Origin: Gnetum montanum
Taxonomy: Eukaryota > Streptophyta > Gnetopsida > Gnetales > Gnetaceae
Assembly: GCA_015680685.1 (NCBI GenBank)
Contig: MNCI01023368.1
Coordinates: 1 to 64,000, forward strand
Length of the DNA stretch: 64,000 bases
Direction: 5' to 3'
Shown: piece after piece, positions 1-9,650 of the stretch
How the letters are laid out: every line of letters starts with the position of its first letter
How positions within the stretch are numbered: the first letter of the stretch is position 1
Translations under genes and position numbers: made by a program
The notes under the pieces: generated by a model
Databases searched by the model: none
What the model was told of the DNA's origin: nothing
The model's input: the letters and a program-made list of their open reading frames with translations, nothing else

Positions 1-1268
1 ACCATATAGTCACTAGGAATCATTGATCGCCTTACTCTAATAGATATTCTTAATGTTGGCTCATCATTCTCTTGAGGATCATGATGTTCAACAGCTTCAG
101 GTATTTGTTGTTCAGCTGGATCTACTACTTCTTAATCAGCAGTTTGTGGAAATTCAATGACTGGTTGTTGTTCATTACGCATTTGTGCTCTAGGCATATT
201 GTGCATAATAATCAATCTATCATTTGAAATAGTGGGTTGAGCATTTGTATGATCTATCTCAAGAACAATGTTCCAAGATCTATTACTCCCACTAATCAAG
301 TCATTCTCAAGAAATTTAGCATTCTTTGATTCCACAAACCTAGTAGTATGTGATGGATAATCCCTTAGACCATTTAGCATATCCAATGAAATACCCACTT
401 ATGGTCCTTGGGTCTAGCTTCTTTTCTTGTGGATTATAGACTCTTACTTCAGACAGGCATCCCCAACATGTATATGTTGCAAACTCAATTTCCAACCTTT
501 CCATAATTCAAATGGTGTTTTTGAGATAGCCTCGGTTGGAACTTGATTTAATATATACATGGCCATCTTAAGAGCTTTAGTCCACAAGGACTTAGGAAGC
601 TTGGGGCTGCTAAGCATACTTTGCACCATGTCCAATAATGTTCAGTTTCTTCTTTCTGCCACACCATTTTCTTCTGGAGAACTAGGCATAGTGTACTGGG
701 CAAAAATCTCATGCTCTTGAAGAAACTTAGCAAATGGACCAGGTGCTTGTCCATCATCAATATATCTAGCATAGTATTCACCACCTCTATCAAATCTCAC
801 TATCTTTATTTGCTTACCACATTATTTCTCTACTTCAACTTTAAACACCTTAAAGGCATCTAAAGCTTCGCTCTTATTATGAAGTAGGTAGAGATACATA
901 TATAGTGAATAATCATCAATAAAGTTAATGAAATACTTTTGACCATACACATCCATATCTAAACTACAAATATTTGTATGTATGATCTCTAATATTTCTG
1001 AACTCCTCTTGGCACCTTTCTTTGACATATTGGTCTGCTTTCCCTTTATGCAGTCCACACAGGTGTTAAAGTTAGTAAAATCTAAAGTACTGAGTACTCC
1101 ATCATTTACTAATCTCTTTATTCTCTCAATAGAGACATGTCCTAATTTACAATGCCACAACATAGAGGATTCATCATTCATAACACATCTCTTAATGCCA
1201 GCATGAACATGCATAGAAGTATAAGAAGTTTTATTTTGTAAATTAATTTTGAAAAGACCATCTATCAA
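1..1268 (-). pseudogene. Copia GAG-pre-integrase and integrase core, inactivated
   Basis: Starts with the pre-integrase zinc region (LWHCKLGHVSIERIKRLV, then CVDCIKGKQ) and continues into the rve core. The first DDE aspartate is asparagine (IIHTNICS where HTDI/L is usual). An in-frame stop follows EVEK near 822. The next block, from about 815 to 640, carries the second aspartate (VRFDRGGEY) and the glutamate region (SSPEENGVAERRN), then another stop where families have RTLLDM. The frame continues through LWTKALKMAMYILN to the integrase/RT junction with an RVRRSMIPSDY-like motif near position 1. Integration function must be lost. Confidence 0.85.
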
Positions 1269-2422
1269 TGTACCATTTCCAATAAGTTCAAATCTATAAT
1301 ATAAATTGAATATATCGTATTTGAAAAATTAAAGAAAAATCCCAATGATACAAGCCTTGAAACAGAAATTAAATTCCTTGAAAAACTAGGAATATAAAAT
1401 GTCTTTTCTAACTCTAAAACAAAACCACTACTTAAAACTAATTTGCATGTTCCAACTACCTCCAAATGTGAGTGCATCTTATTACCTGAAGAGATGCATG
1501 ACTCACTTCCCACTGGCTTCCTTAGGTTTTTCACCCCCTGCAAGGAATTGGTAACATGGAATGTAGAACTAGAATAAATACACCATGTGTCATGGCCAAC
1601 ATCAACCATATTAGATTCAAAACAAACAAATGAGAGTTCAATAGCTTTCTTTTCAAGCCATTTATGATATTTAGAACAATCCTTCTTTATGTGCCCTTTC
1701 TTTTTACAGAAAAAACATCTGGATTCCTTCTTAATATCAGCTTGTGTAGGCAAGTTGTCTTTATTCCTTCCTTGTGTAGCCAAATGCACACTCTCTTTTT
1801 CTTCCATAACAAGACTCCCCTCTTCTTGCACACACATGGTCATTAATTCATTGATTGACCATTTGTCCTTATGTGTGTTATAAGAAATCTTAAAGGGTCT
1901 GTACTGTGGTGGGAGCATGTTTAAAATGTAGTGCACAAGCAAAGATTCTAGCATCTCAATCTCAAGTGTTTTAAGTTGAGCTACTATATCCCTTACTTGC
2001 ATGATGTGCTCATGTACAACATGAGTTTCAGTGAGCTTCATGGATGAGAACTTCATTATCAAGGTGTTGGCCAATGCCTTGTTTGATAACTCAAATTGTT
2101 CATCAATGGCCTTTAACAAAGCACGCACATTGTCATACTGTTCTAGTGAACCACGCATACTAGTTGAGATCTTGGTTTTTATGAACATGACAGAGAGGTG
2201 ATTAGATCACTCCCATTTTTCATAACTACCAATATCATTAACATGGCTAATTGCTATGATGGAAAGTGGTTCATCCTTACATATAGCATAATCAATGTCC
2301 ATCTAGCATAAATGAAGAAGAATTCTCTCCATCCACACCTTATAATTATCACTCTTTAATTCAAGAATGTCACATTTAAAATCAAAGTAGCTTACAAGCT
2401 GTACAAATCCATAATCAAACAT
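1265..2422 (-). pseudogene. Copia gag (UBN2-type) with zinc knuckle and protease, inactivated
   Basis: Gag forms the particle that packages element RNA. Translation can be followed from an ATG at 2422 through a UBN2-type gag region, a CX2CX4HX4C zinc knuckle (CFFCKKKGHIKKDC) and into the protease. Stops interrupt it near the start (after LLHLC) and in WE*SNHLS, where Copia families have WERSNRLS; the open part runs 2188-1265. The protease site reads CIYSSSTFHVTN, where Copia proteins have an aspartate-serine/threonine-glycine triad, so the catalytic aspartate is lost. Lineage call is firm; activity is excluded. Confidence 0.85.
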
Positions 2423-3592
2423 CCTTATGTCACTAAATTTGAGGTTAAATACCATAAGACATGTTTAGCAATGTAAATCGTGAAAAATATGAATCAAATG
2501 ACATAAAATTTCTTGTGAGCTAAAGTTTAATTCAAACAGATTCAAATATCCTTACAATGAAACTATTAAATTATATTCCTTTTCTTAATCCCTGTAGGAA
2601 AATTAAGATACATAATTTAACATACTATTCTAATTAATTATATTAAATATAATAAAAATTCATGTGGGATAAAATTTATCATATTACATATGATTAATCA
2701 CAATTTTTAATGTTGTCTACCATATGTGATCCAAAAGCTCTTAGTACATAATTTTGCATAATTAAAAATGTTGTGGCTACTCTCTAATTATACAAAATTA
2801 TATAAATCACTAGATATAATTTATATGGAAAAAATGATGCATATATTTACAAAAATATGCATAAAATTAATAAATTATTAATTTTAACATGGTATAAACA
2901 TAATTTTATCAAAAATATTGATGCATATAACCAACTTGCTTAAGACTTTAAGCAAAGTTATCCTCCTTTGACTCCACGATACCTTTGGACTGTGATGGGT
3001 GGAAAAACGAAACCCGGGGTCAATCTGTTTTTTTTTTTTTCCTGCAATCAAAAGAAACATTTAATTAAATGGATTTGCAGGCAAAGCCTTGCCAACCATA
3101 GAAAAAGGCATGGATAAAGTTCAACTTTGATGAGTCTGTGATCAACAAAAATAGTATGATTTCACACTTGGTTGAGTCTATTACAGAGCTGATAACACTC
3201 CTTTCACACTTGGTTGAGTCTATTACAGAGCTGATAACACTCCTCTCTCCGAATGGAGGATTTCCATAATTAGAATAGTGGTGTGTGTTTTGTAATATTT
3301 CTGCATGCTAATGTTTTACCTTTGAATTCTAAGTCAAAATGCCACCAGCAGCAATGTAAAACTTTTCTGCTTTACTAAACCAATGGTAGTAAAGTTCAAA
3401 GTCTACTATTTTCATGGTTTGCACCCTAGTGAAGCAGCAGGATAACATAATACAGACTTAAATATTCCATGCACTAGTGAAGTAGATGACAAAGTCAGAA
3501 GTCAATTTAATTCAAACTCAATAATCGGAATTCAGTCTAGAGTCAATATAGACAATTGCACCATTGTGAAAACGCATCAAGACAAAGGTCTA
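2423..3592. other. AT-rich stretch without a supported gene
   Basis: Very AT-rich between 2440 and 2960, then mixed sequence with a poly-T tract near 3028. A short plus-strand reading around 3110-3160 (WIKFNFDES) faintly recalls the start of a LINE-type RNase H domain but is too short to call. The stretch may be the leader of the Copia element or a further old insertion. Confidence 0.4.
3161..3244. repeat. Perfect 42-bp tandem duplication
   Basis: Two head-to-tail copies (3161-3202 and 3203-3244) beginning TTCACACTTGGTTGAG and ending AACACTCCT. No difference is visible between the copies, so the duplication is recent compared with the surrounding decay. Confidence 0.9.
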
Positions 3593-3607
3593 TTGCTTTG
3601 ATAACAA
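3593..3607 (-). other. Probable Copia primer-binding site (initiator tRNA-Met type)
   Basis: The plus strand reads GCTTTGATAACAAATGTAAG. The pattern GCTCTGATACCA followed by TGT is the minus-strand image of LTR end plus TGGTATCAGAGC, the usual plant Copia primer site. Two mismatches are present. It would mark the inner edge of the 5' LTR of the element at 1-3607. Confidence 0.5.
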
Positions 3608-4560
3608 ATGTAAGAAAATAATTGTGCAGAAAAAAACCCAGATTGCACAAGTTATTAAAGCACAAAATGGGAAAGCAAATGGAACTGACCTCCAGCCATT
3701 GATGCCTTCGATTAATCTTGTTTAGATTCTTCTTTCACACCGGCACTCTACAATGGTGTATGTAACCTTCAAGCATCTATGAAAGGGACCTAAACTGCAA
3801 TCATGCTATGATTCGTGGTGCCTATGTTCTCCCATCAAAAATGAATTTATAGATCATGGAATTGGTTACCATTAGATAAAATATGAAAAGTAAGAGACCC
3901 AAAACCCCATCTCAATGAATGCAAAAATGCATTATGCCAACGTTTATAAGCATCAAGATGATGGGCAACCTTCAATCAGTGGTGTGGATCATGTTTCAAC
4001 AAATGCACCTGCATTATTTGAGAAATCTTTGTGACCAAATTTTTGTTGTTTTAAACAACATAGAGGTGAGGTTCATATACCTGATTCAGAGACCTTTTTG
4101 AGTTTTGTTGTAGATTTGCCATTATCATTAGCCATTTGTTCAGGTTGAAAGATAAGGTACAGCAGAGCAGGCATTATCCAGGGAGGAAAGACAATTTTGG
4201 CCAAGACTGGCATATTTGCCAAGTGTTGGGCCTGTTCTACAACAGCTATTATTAGGGGCCAAGCCCAACTACCGCGTTCTGGTATTTGTTTTCCTTTATT
4301 TACTTTTACATTATTTGTTTCAATGAAGCATATTTTGAATTCCACTGAAAAGTATTCAGTTATAAATTTTTTTACCTGCAAAAAGTTTCAATGTATATGT
4401 AGAAAATTTGGATTTGAGTTTCAATACTATGGATGCTTCATCACCATGTGTCTTCATCATAGCGGCTTATAATGATTTTTCACTTTTTCTGCTCGTGAAA
4501 TAGGATCCGTGCTTCCCCAAAGGGGAAAATGATACAAGCACACTTACATACATGATATTC
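3608..4560. other. Possible Copia 5' LTR followed by sequence with no supported gene
   Basis: The first few hundred bases follow a likely primer site and may be LTR, but no second copy is available in the window for proof. From about 3900 to 4470 short open frames exist on both strands, none with a recognisable domain. A possible plus-strand exon ends near 4280 at a GT after TTCTG, but I cannot support it. Confidence 0.3.
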
Positions 4561-4578
4561 AGAGATCCTCCATGAGAT

Positions 4579-4832
4579 GTGTTAAGGCTGGAAGTGGGGC
4601 TCCTTTCATTAGGGGCTGCCTTGGAATTCTGGGCCAAGATCGAGGAAGATATGAAGGATGAATGTTTCAAGGTATTCCAGGAGATTTGCAAACTGGCTAG
4701 ACTTTTATACGAACTTAGAGATCCAATGACTCCATGGAACAGCTGCAGCGAGAGTTGTACAAAGGCTCAGAGTTTTTAGTGGAAGGAGCAATTATGTGTT
4801 CCATTCATGCCAATGGTTCTGAATACAAAAGG
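4579..4832 (+). pseudogene. Coding fragment with weak RPW8-like character
   Basis: A plus-strand frame reads GAALEFWAKIEEDMKDECFK and continues with VFQEICKLARLLYELRD. After a one-base shift near 4725 it continues as MEQLQRELYKGSEFLV to a GT at about 4832. The pattern of a helical segment, then L-rich spacing, then E-x-L-x-x-L-x-x-G-x-x-L, resembles the C-terminal half of the RPW8/RNL N-terminal helical domain. This is inference from pattern only. The neighbourhood holds NLR-like pieces further right, which gives modest support. The frameshift means it is broken or that an exon boundary is hidden there. Confidence 0.25.
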
Positions 4833-4839
4833 TACACAT

Positions 4840-5884
4840 TTCTGGCCTATATAGTTTACTTTTACTTTAACCTTTCAATTACCGCGAGTTTCAACTAAAG
4901 ATTTGTTTTTAAACAATATTGACTTTAAAATATTCAATCAAATTAGAACTCACCCAACATTGCTCACCTTTGATTTAGAGATTTTAAATCTAGAGTCTTA
5001 CTAGTAAGCTATGCCTATGTGCCTTTTAATTATGAAAAGCATACTTCAAAGTTCAAACTAAAAATTTATGAATTAATCGGTTTGGGATGCAGCAGTATTT
5101 ATTTTCAATTCCTTAACACTATTTTGTTAAGAGTTCATCATAAAGTACTCATGGTTTATATTTTTACTATAAATAGATAAGACCACAAATTGCTTAAATA
5201 CCTGTTCAAATGTACATTGACAAAGTGAATGTTCATAGGATTTTATCTTCTTTTTTATATAATCTATTTGATTTGTGATGATGTTATATTTAAATGACTA
5301 TTCTTTAGTGACATTTTATAAAATAATTGGCAGATTAGCCATTGTTTGGATTATTAGCTAAATTTTTTTAAAATATTTAAAAATAAAATTGAAATGTTAA
5401 AAGGTAGAAATTTTAAAAAGCCTTTAACTTTTAGCAATTGACATTGTTCAGAACTTTATTTTTATGTTAGGTTTGGAAGAGAAAACAATAATTCTTTACT
5501 TTGTTGTACTTTTTTAATCAATAAAACTAAAATATGATCAATAGATGAGATCTCCCTTGTTCATGAAATTACAATATATAATTCTAAACCTTAAGTATAT
5601 TATATATAAACTAAAATATAATTTAGTAAATATAGTTATTATATATATTTTATTTTATGAAGAAAATACAATGATGATATGGTAATGTAAGCAATAAATA
5701 AAACACTAATTGTGTTTAATACAAAATCTATAGAATTTTCTCATACTAAAAATATTATTACTTTAATATTAATTTCATTTAGATGATCTATTTATATTTA
5801 TATTTGTTTAAATATATTTAAATTTTATTTTCTATAAATTTTAAGATATTTTGGTAATTCAACTTTTATGCTGACTATTTTTAC
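4840..5884. other. AT-rich intron-like or intergenic stretch
   Basis: Extremely AT-rich with short A and T runs and no open frame of note. Composition fits a plant intron or intergenic DNA. Nothing else seen. Confidence 0.5.
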
Positions 5885-5892
5885 CTTGTACA

Positions 5893-6252
5893 GGTCACCA
5901 ACCTTTTCCCCCTCACTGTTCAAGCCAACTCATTTTTTGACTTTTTAAACTATGCTATATATAATTAACATTTAACTTTTAATTTTAAACAAAGACAATT
6001 GTTGGGAATAATTGGTGCACTCCTTCCACATCATTTTTACTCCCCCTGCTTATTTTCAGAATACCAACTTTTCCCCCTTTCTTTTCAAGCCAACTCATTT
6101 TTTGACTTTTTAAACTATGCTATATATATATATAATAATTAACATTTAACTTTTAAAGACGAACATCAATTTTGTTGGGAATAATTGATGAACCGCTCCC
6201 TTGGGGTTGTCCTCCTTCCACATCATTTTTACTCTCCTGCTTATTTTCAGAG
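5893..6252. repeat. Imperfect tandem duplication of about 170-190 bp, each copy ending in a splice-acceptor-like tract
   Basis: The block 5893-6060 (ACCAACCTTTTCCCCCTC to CTGCTTATTTTCAG) is repeated at about 6061-6252. Both share TCAAGCCAACTCATTTTTTG, ACTATGCTATATAT and GTTGGGAATAATTG. The second copy has an added segment (CCGCTCCCTTGGGGTTG). Each ends with a pyrimidine-rich tract plus CAG. Confidence 0.8.
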
Positions 6253-6795
6253 TTAATTGAGCGGAATTATTAAAAAAAATTGTTGGGAATCCGCTTAAAT
6301 GTAGATTAACGGAGAGGTTAACTATTTTCTGTTACAGGTTCTTGTGCGGGTGCTCTCGCAGAGAATCGCTATGATGGCTATTGAGAAAAATGAAGCCTAC
6401 TTGCCAAAAACTTTACTCATTTTCGGAGACTTATCTTTACAGGAATTAGATCTTCACCTCTAACCGGGCGTCCTGGCATGAGCTATCCTCACCATGCAGG
6501 TGCACTTAAATCTTTCACCATTAAATATTGCCGGAACGGTATTTTTTCCCAGAGGACTTGCCGTCACATTTTAGCCAAGAGTGATAGGTATCTGAGTTCT
6601 TTTTCACTAGGTATCTGAGTTCTTTTTCACTATTTACCTATATAAAGTACTAGATCTTTGTTTACAATTTTTTCAGATCATCTTCAATCCTTCTTCTCTT
6701 ATTTTTGGTTTTCCTTTTCCATAACTTTCTTGAAACGTAATATCCTTCTTAATTGGAGTGTTTAACTAAATATAACTATTTAAGAAAAAAACAAC
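6253..6795 (+). other. Stretch with short open frames and a 23-bp duplication, no supported gene
   Basis: A plus-strand frame from about 6345 to 6465 (VRVLSQRIAMMAIEKNEAYL) is open but short and not recognisable. A perfect 23-bp tandem duplication (GGTATCTGAGTTCTTTTTC and CACTA end) occupies 6587-6609 and 6610-6632. A CAG preceded by an A/C-rich tract at about 6792-6796 could be the acceptor for the coding region that follows. Confidence 0.35.
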
Positions 6796-6900
6796 AGTTG
6801 GGATTTGAGTGCGAGGTGCAGGAGATTACAGAAATGCTGGAGTGGAGGAATCGATGGAAAGAAGTGGCAGTCATTGTGAGTGGTCTGGCGATGCAGTATT
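6796..6900 (+). pseudogene. Host coding fragment, left of the Copia insertion
   Basis: Follows a CAG acceptor candidate and is open up to the insertion in two frames. The frame that joins the downstream part contains GVEESMERSGSHCEW. If the Copia element and one copy of its GTATT duplication are ignored, this frame runs across the junction without a stop into the reading at 8909. In that frame a stop lies at the very start of the fragment (near 6800), so either the exon begins inside it or a phase change is hidden. No domain is recognised. Confidence 0.4.
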
Positions 6901-7066
6901 TGTTAAAGATTAATGCAGAATTCAGTTAGTTATGTTATTGTCATGTTAATCGTCTATTGTAAGGTGTTCGTAAAGTGGTCAGTCGTAAAGTGGTCAGTTA
7001 TGAGTTTGTTACTGTATTGGTTAAAGGTCAGTTACGGAGTCTGCTGTTTATTAAAAAACAGGTTGG
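6901..7066 (+). repeat. 5' LTR, first part only
   Basis: Matches the start of the 3' LTR at 8507 (TGTTAAAGATTAATGCAGAA) and follows it to about the TTGGGT near 7066. It lacks the 83-bp duplication of the 3' copy and has its own 15-bp duplication (CGTAAAGTGGTCAGT twice, about 6968-6997). It breaks off where the inverted segment begins. Confidence 0.85.
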
Positions 7067-7069
7067 GTT

Positions 7070-7815
7070 ACTTTCTCCAACAAAATTTGCCTGTTTTTCT
7101 TTATATTTACAATACTTCTCAATATGACTATACCTCTTGCAGCAGTAACATTGAGGTCTCTTTTGATAATATTCCTCAAAATTATATTGTTCACCTTTCT
7201 TTATTCCCCCATAATGATGATGGTTGGAGTTATTTCAATGTCCTCTTCCTCTTCCATGTCTGCTACCATGATAAGAATGGCCACCATGTCTTTGATAGCC
7301 ATTTGATTCACTGGTACTAACTCTTTTGTCTTTGGAAACCTGAAATTTTGATTGAAAAGCATTTTCCACAATATTGTCCTCATATCTTTTCAACCTATCT
7401 TCATGAGATTGAAGAGAACCAAGCAATTCATCAACTGTTAGTCTGGTTAGATCCTTTGATTCTTCAATTGCTGCCACCACATGATCAAACTTTTTGGGCA
7501 AACTCCTCAATATTTTTTCAACTACCTTATTATCAGGCAATAGTTCACCAAATTTTCTAATTTGATTNAAATTTGGGGAAAAATTGTTTCATCAATTGCT
7601 TGCTGAATGAAAAATAGAGCTTTATTATCTTTCTTCTTGACATCTGTAAGTTGATTAGTTGTAAGGCTTGCTTCATCATATCCAACGTCCACCAAGTCCC
7701 TTAGATCCTGGGAGAGAAACAGAGTTCTCATCTTTGTGCTCCAAATATCATACCCACCGCCTTTGAGGACTGGAAGTGTGGGTTGTGTACCAGTGTAGCC
7801 GTTCATAGTCACCAA
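7070..7815 (-). pseudogene. Copia gag (inverted segment), broken
   Basis: Minus-strand gag begins with an ATG at 7815 (MVTMNGYTGTQPTLPVLKGG, then YDIWSTKMRTLFLSQDLRDL), passes a sequence ambiguity (N at 7568) where the frame is disturbed, and resumes as VVEKILRSLPKKFDHVVAAI (UBN2-type). Further on, a zinc knuckle CYCCKRYSHIEKYC with CX2CX4HX4C spacing lies near 7150-7110. The reading stops at the inversion breakpoint near 7070. Gag of this type binds element RNA in the particle. Relative to the element's LTRs it faces the wrong way. Confidence 0.85.
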
Positions 7816-7820
7816 CCAAG

Positions 7821-7834
7821 GCTCTGATACTAGA
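7821..7834 (-). other. Primer-binding site, tRNA-Met type, inverted with gag
   Basis: Plus strand GCTCTGATACTAGA, immediately followed by TGTTACAAAAATAG. Read on the minus strand this is LTR end TTTTTGTAACA followed by TAGTATCAGAGC, close to the common plant Copia primer site TGGTATCAGAGC. Its place between LTR end and gag ATG is the normal 5' order, only reversed in the chromosome. Confidence 0.85.
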
Positions 7835-7893
7835 TGTTACAAAAATAGAGAGATGGAGCAAAACAAAACAATAAACAAAATATTCAATAGCAG
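7835..7893 (-). repeat. 5' LTR, terminal part, inverted
   Basis: Reverse complement of the last about 59 bases of the 3' LTR (8845-8903), with a few substitutions. Similarity ends at CAATAGCAG, and the next bases already belong to plus-strand pol, so this is the right inversion breakpoint. Confidence 0.85.
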
Positions 7894-8497
7894 AAAAAAT
7901 CACCAGATGTGGGGCTTTCATTTAAAATCTATGCAAAATCCAAGCAAAGTTCACTATGGGGCTGCTAAGAGAGTGTTAAGATATCTAAAAGGAACAAGCT
8001 CTTTTGGCCTTTGGTATTTTAATACTAATAATTTTGCATTGTGTGGTTTTTCTGATAGTGATTTGGCAGGTTCTTGTGATGACAGAAGAAGCACCACATG
8101 CTATGTTTTTAATCTTGGATCTGCAGCTATTTGTTGGAGTACAAAAAAATAATTCAGCATTGCACTATCTTCCTCTGAAGCTAAATATATGGCTGTCACA
8201 ACAGCTGCTTGTCAAGCAATGTGGCTACAAAGAATTTTGCAAGATATGAAGAAAAAACAACCAAGAGCAATAACACTTTATTGTGACAATCAATCCACAA
8301 TTGCAATGGCCAAAAATCTAGTCTTCCATAATCGCACTGCACCAGACATATAGAAATACGATATCATTTTATACATGAATTGGTTGTTGAAGGAAGTATA
8401 AAAATTGATTATTGCAACACAAATGAGCAAATGGCAGAGTTGTTTACAAAAGCACTCTCAATTTTAGAAAGTTAATAGAAGTTGTAAATTTCTGCAT
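7894..8497 (+). pseudogene. Copia RNase H domain, broken
   Basis: Plus-strand reading shows the Copia RNase H landmarks: HYGAAKRVLRYLKGTSSFGL, then FSDSDLAGSCDDRRSTTCY, WSTKKN, SSEAKYMAVTTAACQAMWLQ and a DNQSTIAMAKN block up to about 8335. A one-base shift at about 8150 separates the first two blocks from the rest, and more stops follow. The domain degrades the RNA strand during reverse transcription. The RT itself is absent from the element. Confidence 0.85.
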
Positions 8498-8506
8498 TAA
8501 GGGGGG
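8498..8506 (+). other. Polypurine tract
   Basis: AAGGGGGG directly precedes the 3' LTR start TGTTAAAG, the normal site for plus-strand priming. Confidence 0.8.
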
Positions 8507-8903
8507 TGTTAAAGATTAATGCAGAATTCAGTTAGTTATGTTATTATCATGTTAATCATCTATTGTAAGGTGGTGGTAGAGTGGTCAGTTAGGAGAGATT
8601 AATGCAGAATTCAGTTAGTTATGTTATTGTCATGTTAATCGTCTATTGTAAGGTGGTCGTAGAGTGGTCACTTACGGGTTTGTTACTATAATTTGGTTAA
8701 GGGTCAGTTATGAGTCTAATTTGGTTAAGGGTCTGTTATGAGTCTGTTATGGTATGTTGTTATTTAAAAAGCAAATTGGGTGCACACCAACCTTTCTTGC
8801 AATTTGTGTATGCTAATATATGGATTGGCTTGTGAAACCATAATCTACTATTGAATATTTCATTTATTGTTTTGTTTTACTCCATCTCTCTATTTTTGTA
8901 ACA
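8507..8903 (+). repeat. 3' LTR of the 6901-8903 Copia element
   Basis: Begins TGTTAAAG and ends TTTTTGTAACA, followed by the GTATT duplication. It contains an 83-bp tandem duplication near its start (8513-8595 and 8596-8678) that the 5' copy lacks. LTRs are identical at insertion, so that change probably came later. Confidence 0.9.
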
Positions 8904-9650
8904 GTATTCACTTCGCTGCACATTCCCCTCTGTAATTACATGAGATTCACATGGTCCTTTAGTGGTGGTGTCCACTACGAAAAAGGTGCTTTAAGGGCGG
9001 AAATCTGGACTAGGTATGTAGACGGGAAAAAAACAGCTCAGAATTCAGATGATGATATTATTGCAATGGAGGAAGATAGCGCTAGTGATGAAGAAGCTAT
9101 CAGAAAAGCGAAACTGCAGAAGACCAGGAGCATGAAGAAGAAGTCGAAGATGACGAGGAGAGGAAAAAGGAAGAGGCAGATTACGAGCATATCTTGTGAT
9201 GAAGAGGAGGATGGTGGATTTGGTTTCCTTAGAATCTGACGCTGCTGCCAACCGTCCCCCTGAGATGTACTCTTTCATCTACATAGATACTAACGAACCA
9301 CATGATGTGACAGATTTTGTCAGTAATGTTCGTTATTCATACAGGCACGTGTATTGGCAGACCAGCATGGTAAGGATTCTCGGCACCACAAGGGACGGGA
9401 ACTCCACGTGGAAGGCGTTCACCTCCGACCGTGCAATCGTGCATAACGAAGATTGTATGTATAAATACGTGATAACGAAGATTGTATGTATAAATACGTG
9501 ATAGAGCCAAGGAAACGGGATGAATCAAAGGAGATCTATGCATCAAAAGAATCGGATTCGTGGAAGCGAGGATTCGTGATTCTGAACGTGTTTGGGTACT
9601 TGTGCCTCAAGAAAAAGTGGGGATCGCAGCCGGGGATAGAGAAAATTTAA
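8904..9650 (+). pseudogene. Host coding region of unknown family, right of the Copia insertion
   Basis: Open from the duplication onward (VFTSLHIPLCNYMRFTWSFS), then an acidic patch (NSDDDIIAMEEDSASDEEAI), a basic patch of nuclear-signal type (KKKSKMTRRGKRKRQ) and a stop at 9239. A second frame continues ESDAAANRPPEMYSFIYID to SDRAIVHNEDCMYKYV, then a 29-bp duplication shifts the frame. Past it the frame reads EPRKRDESKEIYASKESDSW and ends KKKWGSQPGIEKI with a stop at 9648-9650. Two frame breaks therefore separate three coherent coding blocks. I do not recognise the family; it might be the C-terminal exon of a resistance-type gene, but that rests only on location. Composition is clearly more GC-rich than its surroundings, as expected for exon sequence. 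Confidence 0.5.
9443..9500. repeat. 29-bp perfect tandem duplication that shifts the host reading frame
   Basis: Copies at 9443-9471 and 9472-9500 (ATAACGAAGATTGTATG through ACGTG). Because 29 is not a multiple of three, the second copy throws the frame; skipping one copy joins MYKYV to IEPRKRD in frame. Confidence 0.9.

Larger units (their letters stand above)
1..3607 (-). mobile_element. Ty1/Copia LTR retrotransposon, decayed, left part outside window
   Basis: On the minus strand the order is leader, gag, zinc knuckle, protease, GAG-pre-integrase and integrase core, which is the Copia order (integrase before reverse transcriptase). The RT and RNase H part and the 3' LTR would lie left of position 1. 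A tRNA-Met-type primer site is recognisable at about 3593-3606, followed on the plus strand by TGTAAGAAAA, which would be the inner edge of the 5' LTR. If that is right, the leader between primer site and gag is unusually long (about 1.2 kb), so it may contain an insertion. No LTR pair can be compared inside the window. Every domain has stops or altered catalytic residues. Confidence 0.85.
6901..8903 (+). mobile_element. Copia retrotransposon with internal inversion, flanked by GTATT target duplication
   Basis: Direct 5-bp duplication GTATT lies at 6896-6900 and 8904-8908. The outer ends are TGTTAAAGATTAATGC (6901) and TTTTTGTAACA (8903), the two ends of one LTR. Inside, the 5' LTR start (6901 to about 7066) and the RNase H plus 3' LTR (7894-8903) run on the plus strand. 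The segment from about 7067 to 7893 (LTR end, primer site and gag) runs on the minus strand. The LTR end at 7835-7893 is the reverse complement of 8845-8903. The simplest reading is one plus-strand element whose left part was inverted after insertion, with loss of about 60 bp of LTR and most of pol. Confidence 0.9.

Noticed and set aside
548-793. Open frame of 81 codons on the minus strand
   Set aside because: It overlaps the integrase in another phase; the phase with FDRGGEY and GVAERRN is the real one.
982-1206. Plus-strand open frame opposite the Copia integrase
   Set aside because: Antisense shadow of a clearly coding minus-strand domain.
2400-2900. AT-rich block considered as matrix attachment site or organelle insertion
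   Set aside because: Only base composition supports it; no specific motif or organelle gene was recognised.
7201-7383. Small frame rich in isoleucine and glutamate near the Copia knuckle
   Set aside because: Shadow of gag in a neighbouring phase.
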